From Bacteroides fluxus YIT 12057 (GTDB lineage: Bacteria > Bacteroidota > Bacteroidia > Bacteroidales > Bacteroidaceae), in contig NZ_GL882604.1 in NCBI RefSeq assembly GCF_000195635.1, forward strand, positions 1 to 64,000: a stretch of 64,000 bases of DNA, given 5' to 3'. Under the pieces are notes generated by a model that saw only the letters and a list, made by a program, of their open reading frames with translations, did no database searches and had not been told where the DNA came from. This document shows, piece by piece, positions 20,317 to 29,731 of the stretch (the stretch's first letter is position 1; every line of letters starts with the position of its first letter). The translations under genes were made by a program, and so were the position numbers.

Positions 20317-21114
20317 TCAGTGTTCTTTTTTCTCCACGGAAATCGGTAATAATTTGCCGTATGCGTCAAATGATTTGCGGGAGGCCAGAGAAATTGTGAT
20401 CATCAATGAAAGCATGGATGCCGTAAAAGTGATGACCATAATCATCATCTGATATTTGATGGCGACGTTCGGGCTGCTTCCCCCCAAGATTTGTCCGATC
20501 ATTGTTCCCGGAAAAGCCACCAGTCCCATGACGGAAATATTGGCTATCAGCGGGCTGAATGCCTTGATAATGGCCTGGCGTATGAAAGGGGCTTGTGCCT
20601 CTGCCCTGGTAGCACCGTTGCCAAGCAGGTAACGGTACAATTGTTGTTCCCTTTTCAGTCCACTGTAATATGTGTTGAGGGCTATCACATTACTGGACAG
20701 CATATTTCCCATCAGTATGCCGAATATCGGAATGAAATACCGGGCACTGAATACGTTTTCCAATTGCAGGACTACTCCGATGAAATACATGCCTACGCAT
20801 ACCACACTGCATAGAAACCCCACGGAGATGGGAATGAGCAGTACTTTCCTTTTCAGCCCGGTACGTGCCAATGCTGTCTGCGAAGCTACAAAAATCATGA
20901 CTATCACCCATAGGAAATTTATCCACGGATTATCCCATAGGAACAGGTATTTCAGGTAAATACCGATAAAGAAAAGTTGTACAATCATTCGTGCCGTACC
21001 GATAAGGGTGGCGCGCAGGAGTCCGGTTTTGAACTTCCAGATGTAAAACAGCGGTATCAGCAACAATAAGAGTCCGATTCCCAAACTAAAATATGATATG
21101 TCTATTGTTCCCAA
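20317..21114 (-). CDS. fetB: FetB-type ABC transporter permease
   Basis: A 265-aa polytopic membrane protein of the UPF0014/FetB family, linked in E. coli to iron export. Family segments include GTARMIVQLFFIGIYL, NVIALNTYYSGLKREQ and the loop GLVAFPGTMIGQILGGSSP. The only start in the frame near the family N-terminus is a TTG at 21114, giving MGTIDISYFSL; an in-frame stop lies five codons upstream. Its ATPase partner fetA lies 780 bp upstream in the same direction, separated by a small gene and about 480 bp containing hairpin repeats. The two are therefore probably not on one simple transcript. Confidence 0.85.
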   Translation of the reverse strand: MGTIDISYFSLGIGLLLLLIPLFYIWKFKTGLLRATLIGTARMIVQLFFIGIYLKYLFLWDNPWINFLWVIVMIFVASQTALARTGLKRKVLLIPISVGFLCSVVCVGMYFIGVVLQLENVFSARYFIPIFGILMGNMLSSNVIALNTYYSGLKREQQLYRYLLGNGATRAEAQAPFIRQAIIKAFSPLIANISVMGLVAFPGTMIGQILGGSSPNVAIKYQMMIMVITFTASMLSLMITISLASRKSFDAYGKLLPISVEKKEH

Positions 21115-21470
21115 TCTTTTATATATTTATTCATGCGAACCGGCATTACATTCCGCAATCCCAGTGTTGCCTGCCATTCCGTAATTTGACACAAAGATAA
21201 GCATCAGCAAGGTTATTCCGTTGATGTTTGAACTGTTTTTTTTCGCATAAGTCTTTGTTGTTTATTTGTAGTTGCTAATTTAAATACCTGAAGTTCGCAT
21301 TGTGATGTACCTGAATTTCCCGCCTGTCCGTATTTTTATGCCTACAAAACATGTATATTGCGTTCCTGATGCAAACTTACCTCTTTCTGCAAGGCTGTTT
21401 AAATGAGCAACAGCCTGCTTATTCTGTCGTTTCTTCCTCCGCGGAAGTAAGGAAAAGAAAGGCAACTATT

Positions 21471-21543
21471 AAATCGTTCCACCATAGAGAAAAAATCATT
21501 CCACCACGGTGGAACGATTTTTCTTCCGTGGTGGAATGATTTA
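21471..21543. repeat. Nested inverted repeats TTCCACC/GGTGGAA
   Basis: Four related half-sites lie in 73 bp: AAATCGTTCCACC (21471-21483), AATCATTCCACCACGG (about 21494-21509), GGTGGAACGATTT (about 21508-21520) and CCGTGGTGGAATGATTT (about 21526-21542). The first pairs with the third and the second with the fourth, so two competing long hairpins can form. The rest of the gap 21115-21594 shows no gene. Confidence 0.75.
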
Positions 21544-21594
21544 ATATCAGCATGCAAGCATACTAATCGAAAGGAGGAAAAATAGGAGAATATT

Positions 21595-21876
21595 CTATTT
21601 GATAAACATGAGTACCAGTAATGAAGCTGTCAGAATACATATCCCCAATATTATCAATGTCATCTTGGTACTGTAATTCAGCTCTGCCTTTTCTTTTCTT
21701 GCCGTTTGCTGTTGTATCTTTTTCATGTCTTCAGCTGTGGTATTTCGGGGTATATTGTTATGCCCTTTATACATTTTGTCTAAACGGCTGTCCAGGCGTT
21801 CCTTACGAAGGTTGCGTAAATCGCGGTTTTCCTTGTCACGCCGTATCATATCAAAAACAAATCCTGCAAAACTCAT
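21595..21876 (-). CDS. Small tail-anchored membrane protein
   Basis: A 93-aa protein from the ATG at 21876 (MSFAGFVFDMIRRDKENRDL). The first two thirds are highly charged and probably helical; the last 22 residues form one membrane segment (MTLIILGICILTASLLVLMF). The open frame reaches 22047 inside fetA, but that part has no independent signal. It lies 19 bp after fetA and is probably co-transcribed. I do not recognise the family. Its place between fetA and fetB suggests an accessory part of the transporter, an inference only. Confidence 0.65.
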   Translation of the reverse strand: MSFAGFVFDMIRRDKENRDLRNLRKERLDSRLDKMYKGHNNIPRNTTAEDMKKIQQQTARKEKAELNYSTKMTLIILGICILTASLLVLMFIK

Positions 21877-21895
21877 GATACCTGTTTTATAAATT

Positions 21896-22519
21896 TTATT
21901 GCATTCTAATGTGTTGGTCGCATCCGGAAGAGAATCCTTCGTCATGTGAAACGGCCAATATACTGCTTCCTTTTTCGGTTTGTTGCCGAAAAAAGGAAAG
22001 TACCTTCCCAGTGGAGTCCGGATCCAGGGCAGAAGTCGGTTCATCAACCATAATCAGAGGTTTCCCGATCATGGATGCTACGGCTATCATCATGCGTTGG
22101 CGCTGCCCGCCCGAAACTTCATTGACTCGCTTGTGATACAATTCCGGCTCAAGCCCCAACTCTTCAAAATAGGTAAATAGCAGGGACTCGGAAAAAGGAC
22201 TCTCCCGGTTGGCTTTCAGACCGAAGGGTAACTGTACCATATCCTTCACCCACTCCAGAGGCAATGCCAGTTCTTGTGGAATCCATGCTGTCTGTTTACG
22301 GATCATATCCACGCTTCCTTTTTCCAGCAAGATGCCGTTCAGTGTGATGCTCCCTTCTTTCAAGGGCGTGAAACCCAATACCGCATTCAACAAGGATGTT
22401 TTTCCACACCCCGAAGGGCCGGAAATGCTTGCAATCTCTCCCCGGTTCAGATGCAGGCTGAATCCTGAAAAAAGTACATGATTGCCATAGGCGATACAGG
22501 CATTTTCTATTTGGAGCAT
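21896..22519 (-). CDS. fetA: ABC transporter ATP-binding protein (FetA-like)
   Basis: A 207-aa ATPase with the Walker A motif GPSGCGKTS (near 35), the Q-loop TAWIPQELALP, the signature VSGGQRQRM, the Walker B segment IMVDEPTSALD and the switch His in AVSHDE. The size and short N-terminus match FetA/YbbL, the ATPase paired with FetB-type permeases. It is divergent from the DUF2148/polyamine genes. The specific iron-export role is known only from E. coli and is inferred here. Confidence 0.82.
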   Translation of the reverse strand: MLQIENACIAYGNHVLFSGFSLHLNRGEIASISGPSGCGKTSLLNAVLGFTPLKEGSITLNGILLEKGSVDMIRKQTAWIPQELALPLEWVKDMVQLPFGLKANRESPFSESLLFTYFEELGLEPELYHKRVNEVSGGQRQRMMIAVASMIGKPLIMVDEPTSALDPDSTGKVLSFFRQQTEKGSSILAVSHDEGFSSGCDQHIRMQ

Positions 22520-22602
22520 GTCGTTTCTTTAATTTATCTTGGACAAAGATATAGAAAAAAATATTTGTACTATCTTTGTCTCACTAATTAATTCAGAGAA
22601 CT

Positions 22603-23139
22603 ATGATACAGAACGAACGTGATTGCCGCCATGAACATGTACTGGATGTGGCAAGGCAAATGTTGACCGCTGCACGTACAGCTCCTAAAGGCAAGGGTGT
22701 GGATATCATTGAAGCAGCATTGGTTACTGGTGAAGACATAAAGAAGCTGGCCGAGAAAATGGTTGCCATGGTTGAAGAACATGGCATGAAGTTTTTTCTG
22801 CGGGATGCGGACAATATCTTGCAGTCCGAATGTGTAGTTATAATAGGTACGCGCGAGCAAGCCCAGGGCTTGAACTGTGGGCATTGCGGTTTCTCCACTT
22901 GCGCCGGGCGGACCGACGGGGTCCCGTGCGCCTTGAATACCATTGATGTGGGTATCGCCATCGGTTCGGCCTGTGCCATGGCAGCCGATATGCGTGTAGA
23001 TACCCGTGTCATGTTCTCGGCGGGGCTTGCCGCCCAACGTCTGGACTGGCTGAAAGGCTGTAAGAATGTGTTTGCCATACCGGTCAGCGCATCTTCCAAG
23101 AATCCGTTTTTTGACCGTAAACCGAAAGAAAAAGAATAA
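22603..23139 (+). CDS. DUF2148 ferredoxin-domain protein
   Basis: A 178-aa cytoplasmic protein with the Cys cluster LNCGHCGFSTCAGRTDG (near 88-105), followed by VPCALNTIDVGIAIGSACAM. These Cys probably bind an iron-sulfur cluster. DUF2148 proteins are widespread in anaerobes and of unknown activity. The gene heads a run leading to two agmatine-catabolism enzymes, which may hint at a link or merely shared transcription. A TATCTTTG -7-like box lies about 25 nt upstream, facing the fetA promoter region. Confidence 0.85.
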   Translation: MIQNERDCRHEHVLDVARQMLTAARTAPKGKGVDIIEAALVTGEDIKKLAEKMVAMVEEHGMKFFLRDADNILQSECVVIIGTREQAQGLNCGHCGFSTCAGRTDGVPCALNTIDVGIAIGSACAMAADMRVDTRVMFSAGLAAQRLDWLKGCKNVFAIPVSASSKNPFFDRKPKEKE

Positions 23140-23222
23140 CCGGACTGATTATGGGAATTATCGTCGGACTCCCGATGGGGGGAGCTACAGAGAAAGATTA
23201 CCAAGTGCGCTTTGGCAAGAAC

Positions 23223-24263
23223 ATGACCGTACAGGTGGAGATGCGCGCTCCCCTGCTGCCTGCCGAGTGGGCGCTTCAGAGTGGCGTACAATTGACTTGG
23301 CCCCATGCCGGAACCGATTGGGCATATATGCTGGATGAAGTGCAGGAATGTTTCGTGGCTATTGCCCGTGAAATAGCCTTGCGTGAAAAACTGCTTGTCG
23401 TAACTCCGGAACCGGAAGATGTGAAGCGGCAAATTGCGGCTGTGGTCAATATGGATAATGTGCGTTTCTTCAAGTGCGGGACAAATGATACCTGGGCGCG
23501 CGATCATGGAGCCATAACCATGTTGGATGCCGAAGGCCCTTCCCTGCTCGATTTTAAGTTCAACGGATGGGGACTGAAATTCGCTTCTGACAAAGACAAT
23601 CTGATTACACGGCATGCCGTGGAAGCCGGCATGTTGCAAGGACGCTACACAAACCGCCTGGGTTTTGTCCTTGAAGGCGGCTCCATTGAAAGTGATGGCA
23701 TGGGTACGCTGCTCACCACCTCCGAGTGTCTTCTCTCTCCTAACCGCAACGGGCAGATGAACCGGGTGGAGATAGAAGAATACCTCCGTTCCGTTTTCCA
23801 CCTGGAGCGTGTGCTTTGGTTGGATCACGGCTATTTGGCAGGAGATGACACAGATAGCCACATCGATACTCTTGCCCGTTTTTGTTCGCCGAATACCATT
23901 GCATACGTACAATGTACTGATGTGCGGGACGAACATTATGGGGAACTTCACAAAATGGAAGAGCAGCTTAAGACTTTCCGTACGCTGGACGGTGAGCCCT
24001 ACCGCTTGCTGGCCTTGCCTATGGCTGACAGAATAGAGGAAGACGGAGAACGCCTCCCGGCTACATACGCCAATTTCCTGATCATGAATGATGCTGTGCT
24101 CTATCCTACTTATGGGCAGCCGGAAAACGATGCACGTGCCAAGGAGGTATTGCATGAGGCCTTTCCGGATCATGAGATTGTAGGCATCGATTGCAGGGCC
24201 TTGATCAGACAGCATGGCTCGCTGCATTGTGTGACCATGCAATATCCTGTGGGAATATTATAA
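23223..24263 (+). CDS. aguA: Agmatine deiminase
   Basis: Hydrolyses agmatine to N-carbamoylputrescine and ammonia, in polyamine synthesis from arginine. Guanidino-group-modifying fold: GTNDTWARDHG carries the substrate Asp, GDDTDSHIDTLARF the catalytic His, and SLHCVTMQYP the nucleophilic Cys near the C-terminus. The family normally begins a few residues before LPAEW, so I take the ATG at 23223 (MTVQVEMRAPLLPAEW, 346 aa). An ATG at 23151, 11 bp after the upstream stop, is also open and would add 24 residues. The next gene encodes the second enzyme of the pathway. Confidence 0.9.
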   Translation: MTVQVEMRAPLLPAEWALQSGVQLTWPHAGTDWAYMLDEVQECFVAIAREIALREKLLVVTPEPEDVKRQIAAVVNMDNVRFFKCGTNDTWARDHGAITMLDAEGPSLLDFKFNGWGLKFASDKDNLITRHAVEAGMLQGRYTNRLGFVLEGGSIESDGMGTLLTTSECLLSPNRNGQMNRVEIEEYLRSVFHLERVLWLDHGYLAGDDTDSHIDTLARFCSPNTIAYVQCTDVRDEHYGELHKMEEQLKTFRTLDGEPYRLLALPMADRIEEDGERLPATYANFLIMNDAVLYPTYGQPENDARAKEVLHEAFPDHEIVGIDCRALIRQHGSLHCVTMQYPVGIL

Positions 24264-24311
24264 TATTCAGCACTCCGTGCAAAATTAAGTCGTAAAACAG
24301 TAAATATTTTG

Positions 24312-25199
24312 ATGATGAGAAAAATAAAAGTCGGTATTGTTCAACAAGCCAATACGTCCGACCTTCGGACCAACCTCATGAACCTGGCCAAGAGCATTGA
24401 AGCCTGTGCCGCCCATGGGGCGCAACTGGTGGTATTGCAGGAACTGCACAACTCCCTGTACTTCTGTCAAACGGAAAATACACAGTTGTTTGATCTGGCG
24501 GAACCTATTCCCGGCCCTTCTACCGGATTTTATTCGGAATTGGCCGCGGCCAACAATATTGTGCTGGTTACTTCCTTGTTCGAGAAACGTGCACCGGGCC
24601 TGTACCATAATACAGCCGTAGTTTTCGAACGTGACGGAAGCATTGCCGGAAAATACAGGAAGATGCATATTCCGGATGATCCCGCCTATTATGAAAAATT
24701 CTATTTTACTCCCGGTGATATAGGTTTTGAACCTATCCAGACATCTCTGGGTAAATTAGGAGTATTGGTGTGCTGGGACCAGTGGTATCCGGAAGCCGCT
24801 CGTCTGATGGCGTTGAAAGGTGCGGAATTATTGATTTATCCTACTGCCATCGGTTGGGAAAGCACCGATACGGATGACGAGAAGGCACGCCAGCTCAATG
24901 CCTGGATAATTTCACAGCGCGGCCATGCCGTGGCTAACGGATTACCGGTGATATCAGTCAATCGTGTGGGGCATGAACCGGACCCATCCATGCAGACTAA
25001 CGGTATCTTATTCTGGGGAAACAGTTTTGTTGCCGGACCTCAAGGTGAGTTTTTGGCACAAGCAGGAAATGACCGTCCGGAAAACATCGTAGTGGAAATA
25101 GATTTGGAACGTTCGGAAAACGTACGCCGTTGGTGGCCGTTCTTGCGCGACCGCAGGATAGATGCATACGACGGACTGACGAAACGCTTTCTGGATTAG
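24312..25199 (+). CDS. aguB: N-carbamoylputrescine amidase
   Basis: A nitrilase-superfamily enzyme that splits N-carbamoylputrescine to putrescine, CO2 and ammonia, completing the agmatine route. The Glu-Lys-Cys triad is visible: Glu in LQELHNSLYFCQ, Lys in YRKMHIPDD and Cys in VLVCWDQWYPEAAR. The CWDQWYPEAAR form is characteristic of this substrate class. It starts 48 bp after aguA; the ATG at 24312 (MMRKIKVGIVQQ) is preceded by an in-frame TTG that I do not use. 295 aa. The 3' end overlaps convergent gtrA by 4 bp. Confidence 0.93.
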   Translation: MMRKIKVGIVQQANTSDLRTNLMNLAKSIEACAAHGAQLVVLQELHNSLYFCQTENTQLFDLAEPIPGPSTGFYSELAAANNIVLVTSLFEKRAPGLYHNTAVVFERDGSIAGKYRKMHIPDDPAYYEKFYFTPGDIGFEPIQTSLGKLGVLVCWDQWYPEAARLMALKGAELLIYPTAIGWESTDTDDEKARQLNAWIISQRGHAVANGLPVISVNRVGHEPDPSMQTNGILFWGNSFVAGPQGEFLAQAGNDRPENIVVEIDLERSENVRRWWPFLRDRRIDAYDGLTKRFLD

Positions 25200-25576
25200 C
25201 AAAAGGTGAACTTCTTGTTCATCAGGAAGTTCACTCCTCCATATACAAATAATCCCAGGAACTGGGCCAGATACTCGTCACAATCCAGTCCTTCCACCAA
25301 TCCGATAAGGAAGGTGAACTGTGCTCCGTATGCCATTCCGAAAGCTATGGAAAAGAGCAGCACTTGTTGCCAAGTGTTGCTCTTCTTTTTTGAAGGGAAT
25401 ATCCAATACTTGCACCAGATGAAGTTGTGAATCTGTGCAAGTATGTAAGCAGTTACATTGGAAAGCATGTAATTGATATCCAATTCATCCATCATTACCC
25501 AGACGGTAGCGGCCATGATCAAGGCATTGAGTGTACCGATTACTGCAAAACGGAAAATGCGTGTGGACTCTTTCAC
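25196..25576 (-). CDS. GtrA-family membrane protein
   Basis: A 126-aa protein with four predicted membrane helices (FAVIGTLNALIMAATVWVMM, MLSNVTAYILAQIHNFIW, VLLFSIAFGMAYGAQFTFLI, and FLGLFVYGGVNFLM). GtrA-like proteins are thought to help move lipid-linked sugars or wall-polymer precursors across the membrane. The start is GTG at 25576 (MKESTRIFRF), preceded by an AGGAAAG-like Shine-Dalgarno. It lies 24 bp after aspS and is probably co-transcribed with it. Confidence 0.85.
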   Translation of the reverse strand: MKESTRIFRFAVIGTLNALIMAATVWVMMDELDINYMLSNVTAYILAQIHNFIWCKYWIFPSKKKSNTWQQVLLFSIAFGMAYGAQFTFLIGLVEGLDCDEYLAQFLGLFVYGGVNFLMNKKFTFC

Positions 25577-25600
25577 TCTTTCCTGCTTTATATACCGCCT

Positions 25601-27358
25601 TTATTCTTTTACCTCGACAACAAGGTTCAGCTCATCCAGTTGCTTCTGATCAATGGCAGAAGGCGCATCCAACATCACATCGCGTCCGCTATTGTTCTTC
25701 GGGAAGGCGATACAGTCACGGATACTGTCAAGACCGGCAAAAATACTTACCCAACGGTCAAGACCGTAAGCCAGACCACCGTGAGGGGGTGCACCGTACT
25801 TGAAGGCATTCATCAGGAAGCCGAACTGCTCTTGCGCCTTTTCGGGAGTGAATCCCAGAATCTCGAACATCTTGGCCTGCAACTGTGCGTCGTGGATACG
25901 GATAGAACCGCCTCCTACCTCGATACCGTTGCATACCATGTCGTATGCATCTGCACGGACAGCTGCCGGGTCGGTATCCAACAAAGGTATATCTTCCTCT
26001 TTCGGATGGGTAAACGGGTGATGCATAGCCATCAGACGGCCTTCTTCTTCGCTCCACTCGAACATCGGGAAATCGACCACCCACAAAAGAGCGAACTGGT
26101 TCTTGTCGCGCAGGCCCAATTGGTTACCCATCTCCAGACGAAGCTCGCAAAGTTGCTTGCGGGTCTTCATGGCATCGTCACCGCTCAAAATCAGAATCAA
26201 GTCACCCGGTTTTGCACCGAATGCAGCTTTCATTTCCTGCAACACTTCCTGGGTATAGAATTTATCAACGCTTGACTTTACATTTCCGTCCGCTTCTACA
26301 CGGGCATATACCATGCCTTTTGCTCCGATTTGCGGTCTCTTCACGAATTCAGTCAGTGCATCCAGCTGCTTGCGGGTATAACTTGCGGCACCCTCTGCAC
26401 AGATACCTCCGATGTAGGCGGCATTGTCGAATACGGTGAAACCGTGTCCTTTCAGTATACCCATCAACTCGACAAACTTCATGCCGAAGCGGAGGTCGGG
26501 CTTGTCGCTTCCGTAGTACTTCATGGCGTCTGCCCACGGCATGCGAAGGAAGGGTCCGGTCAATTCCACACCGCGGATTTCTTTAAACAGATACTTCGCC
26601 ATTCCTTCGAACAGGTTGATGATGTCATCCTGTTCCACGAAAGACATCTCACAGTCTATCTGGGTAAATTCGGGCTGGCGGTCGGCACGCAAATCTTCAT
26701 CACGGAAACATTTGGCAATCTGGAAGTAACGGTCAAAGCCGGAAACCATCAGCAGCTGCTTCAAAGTCTGCGGACTCTGCGGCAGAGCATAGAACTGTCC
26801 CGGATTCATGCGTGAAGGAACAACGAAATCGCGGGCACCTTCCGGGGTGGAACCTACCAGAATCGGAGTCTCCACTTCAATGAATCCTTGGCTGTCAAGG
26901 TATTTGCGTACCTCGATGGTCATTTTATGGCGAAGTTCCAGATTGCTGCGTACATTGGCACGGCGCAAGTCCAGATAACGGTATTTCATGCGGATATCGT
27001 CACCACCGTCCGTATTTTCCTCAATAGTGAAAGGAGGAGTCAACGAGGAGTTCAGGACATTCAGCTCTGACACGATAATTTCAATGTCACCGGTAGGTAT
27101 ATGGCTGTTTTTACTGAAACGCTCGTTTACCGTACCTTCTATCTGGATGACGAATTCACGTCCCAGACGGTTGGCACGTTCGCAAAGTTCAGCGTTTACT
27201 TCTTCGTTGAATACCAATTGGGTAATTCCATAACGGTCGCGAAGGTCAATGAAAGTCATGCCTCCCATTTTGCGGCTGCGTTGTACCCAGCCTGCAAGTG
27301 TCACTTGCTTGTTAACATCGGAGATCCGGAGCTCTCCGCAGGTATGTGATCTATACAT
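25601..27358 (-). CDS. aspS: Aspartyl-tRNA synthetase
   Basis: Charges tRNA-Asp with aspartate. 585 aa in the bacterial class II layout: anticodon-binding OB fold ([21 protein letters not shown] near 21-41), motif 2 ([21 protein letters not shown], interrupted here only by naming), a GAD insertion domain (about 290-400) and motif 3 ([11 protein letters not shown] near the C-terminus). ATG at 27358 gives [11 protein letters not shown], the standard start. It is the first gene of a pair with gtrA. Confidence 0.96.
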   Translation of the reverse strand: MYRSHTCGELRISDVNKQVTLAGWVQRSRKMGGMTFIDLRDRYGITQLVFNEEVNAELCERANRLGREFVIQIEGTVNERFSKNSHIPTGDIEIIVSELNVLNSSLTPPFTIEENTDGGDDIRMKYRYLDLRRANVRSNLELRHKMTIEVRKYLDSQGFIEVETPILVGSTPEGARDFVVPSRMNPGQFYALPQSPQTLKQLLMVSGFDRYFQIAKCFRDEDLRADRQPEFTQIDCEMSFVEQDDIINLFEGMAKYLFKEIRGVELTGPFLRMPWADAMKYYGSDKPDLRFGMKFVELMGILKGHGFTVFDNAAYIGGICAEGAASYTRKQLDALTEFVKRPQIGAKGMVYARVEADGNVKSSVDKFYTQEVLQEMKAAFGAKPGDLILILSGDDAMKTRKQLCELRLEMGNQLGLRDKNQFALLWVVDFPMFEWSEEEGRLMAMHHPFTHPKEEDIPLLDTDPAAVRADAYDMVCNGIEVGGGSIRIHDAQLQAKMFEILGFTPEKAQEQFGFLMNAFKYGAPPHGGLAYGLDRWVSIFAGLDSIRDCIAFPKNNSGRDVMLDAPSAIDQKQLDELNLVVEVKE

Positions 27359-27485
27359 AATTTATATATATAATTTAAATTCTACAGTTCATTATTTACT
27401 GTCAACTTTATAAATGCATTGCATGAATATTGTGCAAAAATACGCAAAACATATTATATGACGCACCAATCAGCGACAGTTTATT

Positions 27486-29726
27486 TTATAAAATAGCTTT
27501 GCAGGGCAGCATTATAGTAAAACGGCTTCCTTTCCCTTTCTCCGACCATAGCTCAATCCTTCCGTTTAGCCTTTCAACTATACTCTGGCATATTGACAAT
27601 CCCAAGCCCGATCCCTTGGCAAATTCATTATGCTTATAGAAGCGGCTGAAGATAATTTTCTGCTCGGCAGGGTCTATTCCTACCCCTGTGTCTTCCACAT
27701 ATATTGCCGCTTCTTCCGTTTCCGGGTGGTAATCATAACCTATAGTGATGCTCCCCTCTTTGGTAAACTTGCAAGCATTGCCCACAAAGTTTGTCACTAC
27801 TTGAACAAGCCGGTTTTTGTCAACGTCCACTTCCAGCGGAATTCCTGCTTTTGCCTCTTTCCGAAATTCCAGCTGTGAAGGTATCAGCATCTGTTGGGTA
27901 AGATATATCCCTTCTATGAGTTCTTTTACCCGGCATTTCTCGATAATAAAAGACATTTGTCCTGATTCAAGACGGGACAGGTCCAGGATATCATTGATGA
28001 GTTTCAGCAGAAGTTCGTTATTTTGGTTGATGGTTTGTATGAATTCTCGCCTCTCATCTGCAAGCAGCTCCTCATCAGATGCCAATATGGTGGAAAAGCC
28101 CACGATGGCATTCAGCGGCGTACGGATTTCGTGGCTCATATTAGCAAGGAAAGACTCCTTCAGTTCTGCCTTTTCAGCCAATTCACGGGCCTCTTCCAAC
28201 TCTTGCTCACGTTTTTTGAACGCATGAATATTAATCAGCAGCCCGGCGGTACGGAACTTTCCTGTGCTGTAAGTTGTGGTTGTATATCGGAATTCCCACC
28301 ATTGGTAGCCTTTTCCGTTGAAATCGCATAGCACCTGGGAGGTTTCTTCCTGTGCTTCGGGCAGACGTTTCCAGTTGGCGATAAAAAGTTCTTTATGGTC
28401 AGGATGAATGAAGTTAATCAAGTTGTCTATTTCCACATCCTGTATTTCTATATTTACTTTTTCCCAAAATGCTTTTTCAAATGAAAATGTCTTTCCTTCA
28501 TATTTCCAGGCATAGGTATTGCTTCCTTTGATGGCCAGTGCCAAGGCTTCTTTTTCGCTGGCCAATGCGTGCAACACCCTTTTCTTTCTGTTTTGTTCGC
28601 GCTTGTATAAAAACACCAGCCAAGTGATGAGAGATACGAATGATAGGACGGAGACAGTTATGATTATAATCCAGAGTGTCCGGTATTTGACACTGAAAGG
28701 CATATTGATGACCGTATATTGAGGGGGAATCTGAGTCAGAGGCATATTGATCTGTTGCATGATTTTCCAGTCAACCAGATATTTTTTGGCACTTTCACTG
28801 ACAGGGATATTTTCGGGAGCCTCGCCACGCAACAGGCGGACTGCCGCTTCCACTTCCTCTTCGACTTGAGTGGATAAAGGAGTAAAGTACCCTCCCAACA
28901 ACTTTTCCCCGAAAGAAAATCCTTCGTTGATGGTTGTCAGGCTTAAGCATGATGCCATATTGCTGATGTTAGCGGTTGTAAAGTCGCGCTTGAATTGCAG
29001 ATAGCAATGTTTGTAGAGGTTTCTTAAAAGCCAAATGAGACTGGCGTCATTTGACTTGTTTTTCAGACGGACATGAACGGCGGTAAAAATGGTATAGCCT
29101 TTTTCTACCAAATCTCTACGCTCTTTAAACTTATATTCGTGGAGTTCCGTTATTTTTTCATTTTTTATTTGTTCTGAAAAGTCAGCACGCAATTTCATAT
29201 CTATAAAAGTACTGTCGATGATAGTGAAGAAGTCGATATTTGACTTCAGAATATTGCGAGCCATATCAATGTTAGCCTTGAAGTCTATTTTATCATGAAA
29301 CCCCGTAACATTGGGGTATTGCCCAATCAGATTCCAGTCCGGATAGTTTACGCCGCCAAAGACAATCGGTGTCTCCCGGGCCAGCCGATGGTTGCTTTTC
29401 AGCAGCGAATAAGTGGCCTGGTCTTCGTTTACGAGGATAATTTCCGGCTTCCAGGTTGCCGCAGAATCCAGTATGCCTTTTATTTTTGCTATTTCACGGT
29501 GACTTTGGTGGTTTTCGCAATCAAGATAAACGATGCGTAAATCTGACTCTATGCCTCTTTTCTGGAAAGCTCTCTCTATGAGATTGTTGAATTCGGGATA
29601 TCCGGCATACCCTTCTTCGTAGGAGTGTATGACCAAAATGCGCCTGTGCTCCTTTTTCGTACAGCATGTACACAGCATCCCCACTAATATAAAAGAAAAG
29701 AACAATTTAAAGTGTCTTGTTTGCAT
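27486..29726 (-). CDS. Sensor histidine kinase with periplasmic-binding-like sensor
   Basis: 746 aa. The N-terminal lipoprotein-like signal (MQTRHFKLFFSFILVGMLCTCC) is followed by an about 310-residue periplasmic domain resembling ABC substrate-binding sensors (RILVIHSYEEGY; TPIVFGGVNYPDW). One membrane helix follows (LWIIIITVSVLSFVSLITWLV near 355), then a PAS-like segment, HisKA with the phospho-acceptor His in NMSHEIRTPLNAIVGF, and HATPase_c (NFVGNACKFT; VEDTGVGID; GSGLGLSICQSIVERL). There is no receiver or DNA-binding domain and no adjacent response regulator. It lies 5 bp after the lipid kinase gene, so they share a transcript. Confidence 0.88.
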   Translation of the reverse strand: MQTRHFKLFFSFILVGMLCTCCTKKEHRRILVIHSYEEGYAGYPEFNNLIERAFQKRGIESDLRIVYLDCENHQSHREIAKIKGILDSAATWKPEIILVNEDQATYSLLKSNHRLARETPIVFGGVNYPDWNLIGQYPNVTGFHDKIDFKANIDMARNILKSNIDFFTIIDSTFIDMKLRADFSEQIKNEKITELHEYKFKERRDLVEKGYTIFTAVHVRLKNKSNDASLIWLLRNLYKHCYLQFKRDFTTANISNMASCLSLTTINEGFSFGEKLLGGYFTPLSTQVEEEVEAAVRLLRGEAPENIPVSESAKKYLVDWKIMQQINMPLTQIPPQYTVINMPFSVKYRTLWIIIITVSVLSFVSLITWLVFLYKREQNRKKRVLHALASEKEALALAIKGSNTYAWKYEGKTFSFEKAFWEKVNIEIQDVEIDNLINFIHPDHKELFIANWKRLPEAQEETSQVLCDFNGKGYQWWEFRYTTTTYSTGKFRTAGLLINIHAFKKREQELEEARELAEKAELKESFLANMSHEIRTPLNAIVGFSTILASDEELLADERREFIQTINQNNELLLKLINDILDLSRLESGQMSFIIEKCRVKELIEGIYLTQQMLIPSQLEFRKEAKAGIPLEVDVDKNRLVQVVTNFVGNACKFTKEGSITIGYDYHPETEEAAIYVEDTGVGIDPAEQKIIFSRFYKHNEFAKGSGLGLSICQSIVERLNGRIELWSEKGKGSRFTIMLPCKAIL

Positions 29727-29731
29727 GCCTG

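Noticed and set aside
22593..24242. 549-aa open frame on the minus strand
   Set aside because: It lies opposite the DUF2148 and agmatine deiminase genes, whose catalytic motifs are clear; the translated product shows no domain pattern and is His/Cys/Gln-biased as shadows are.
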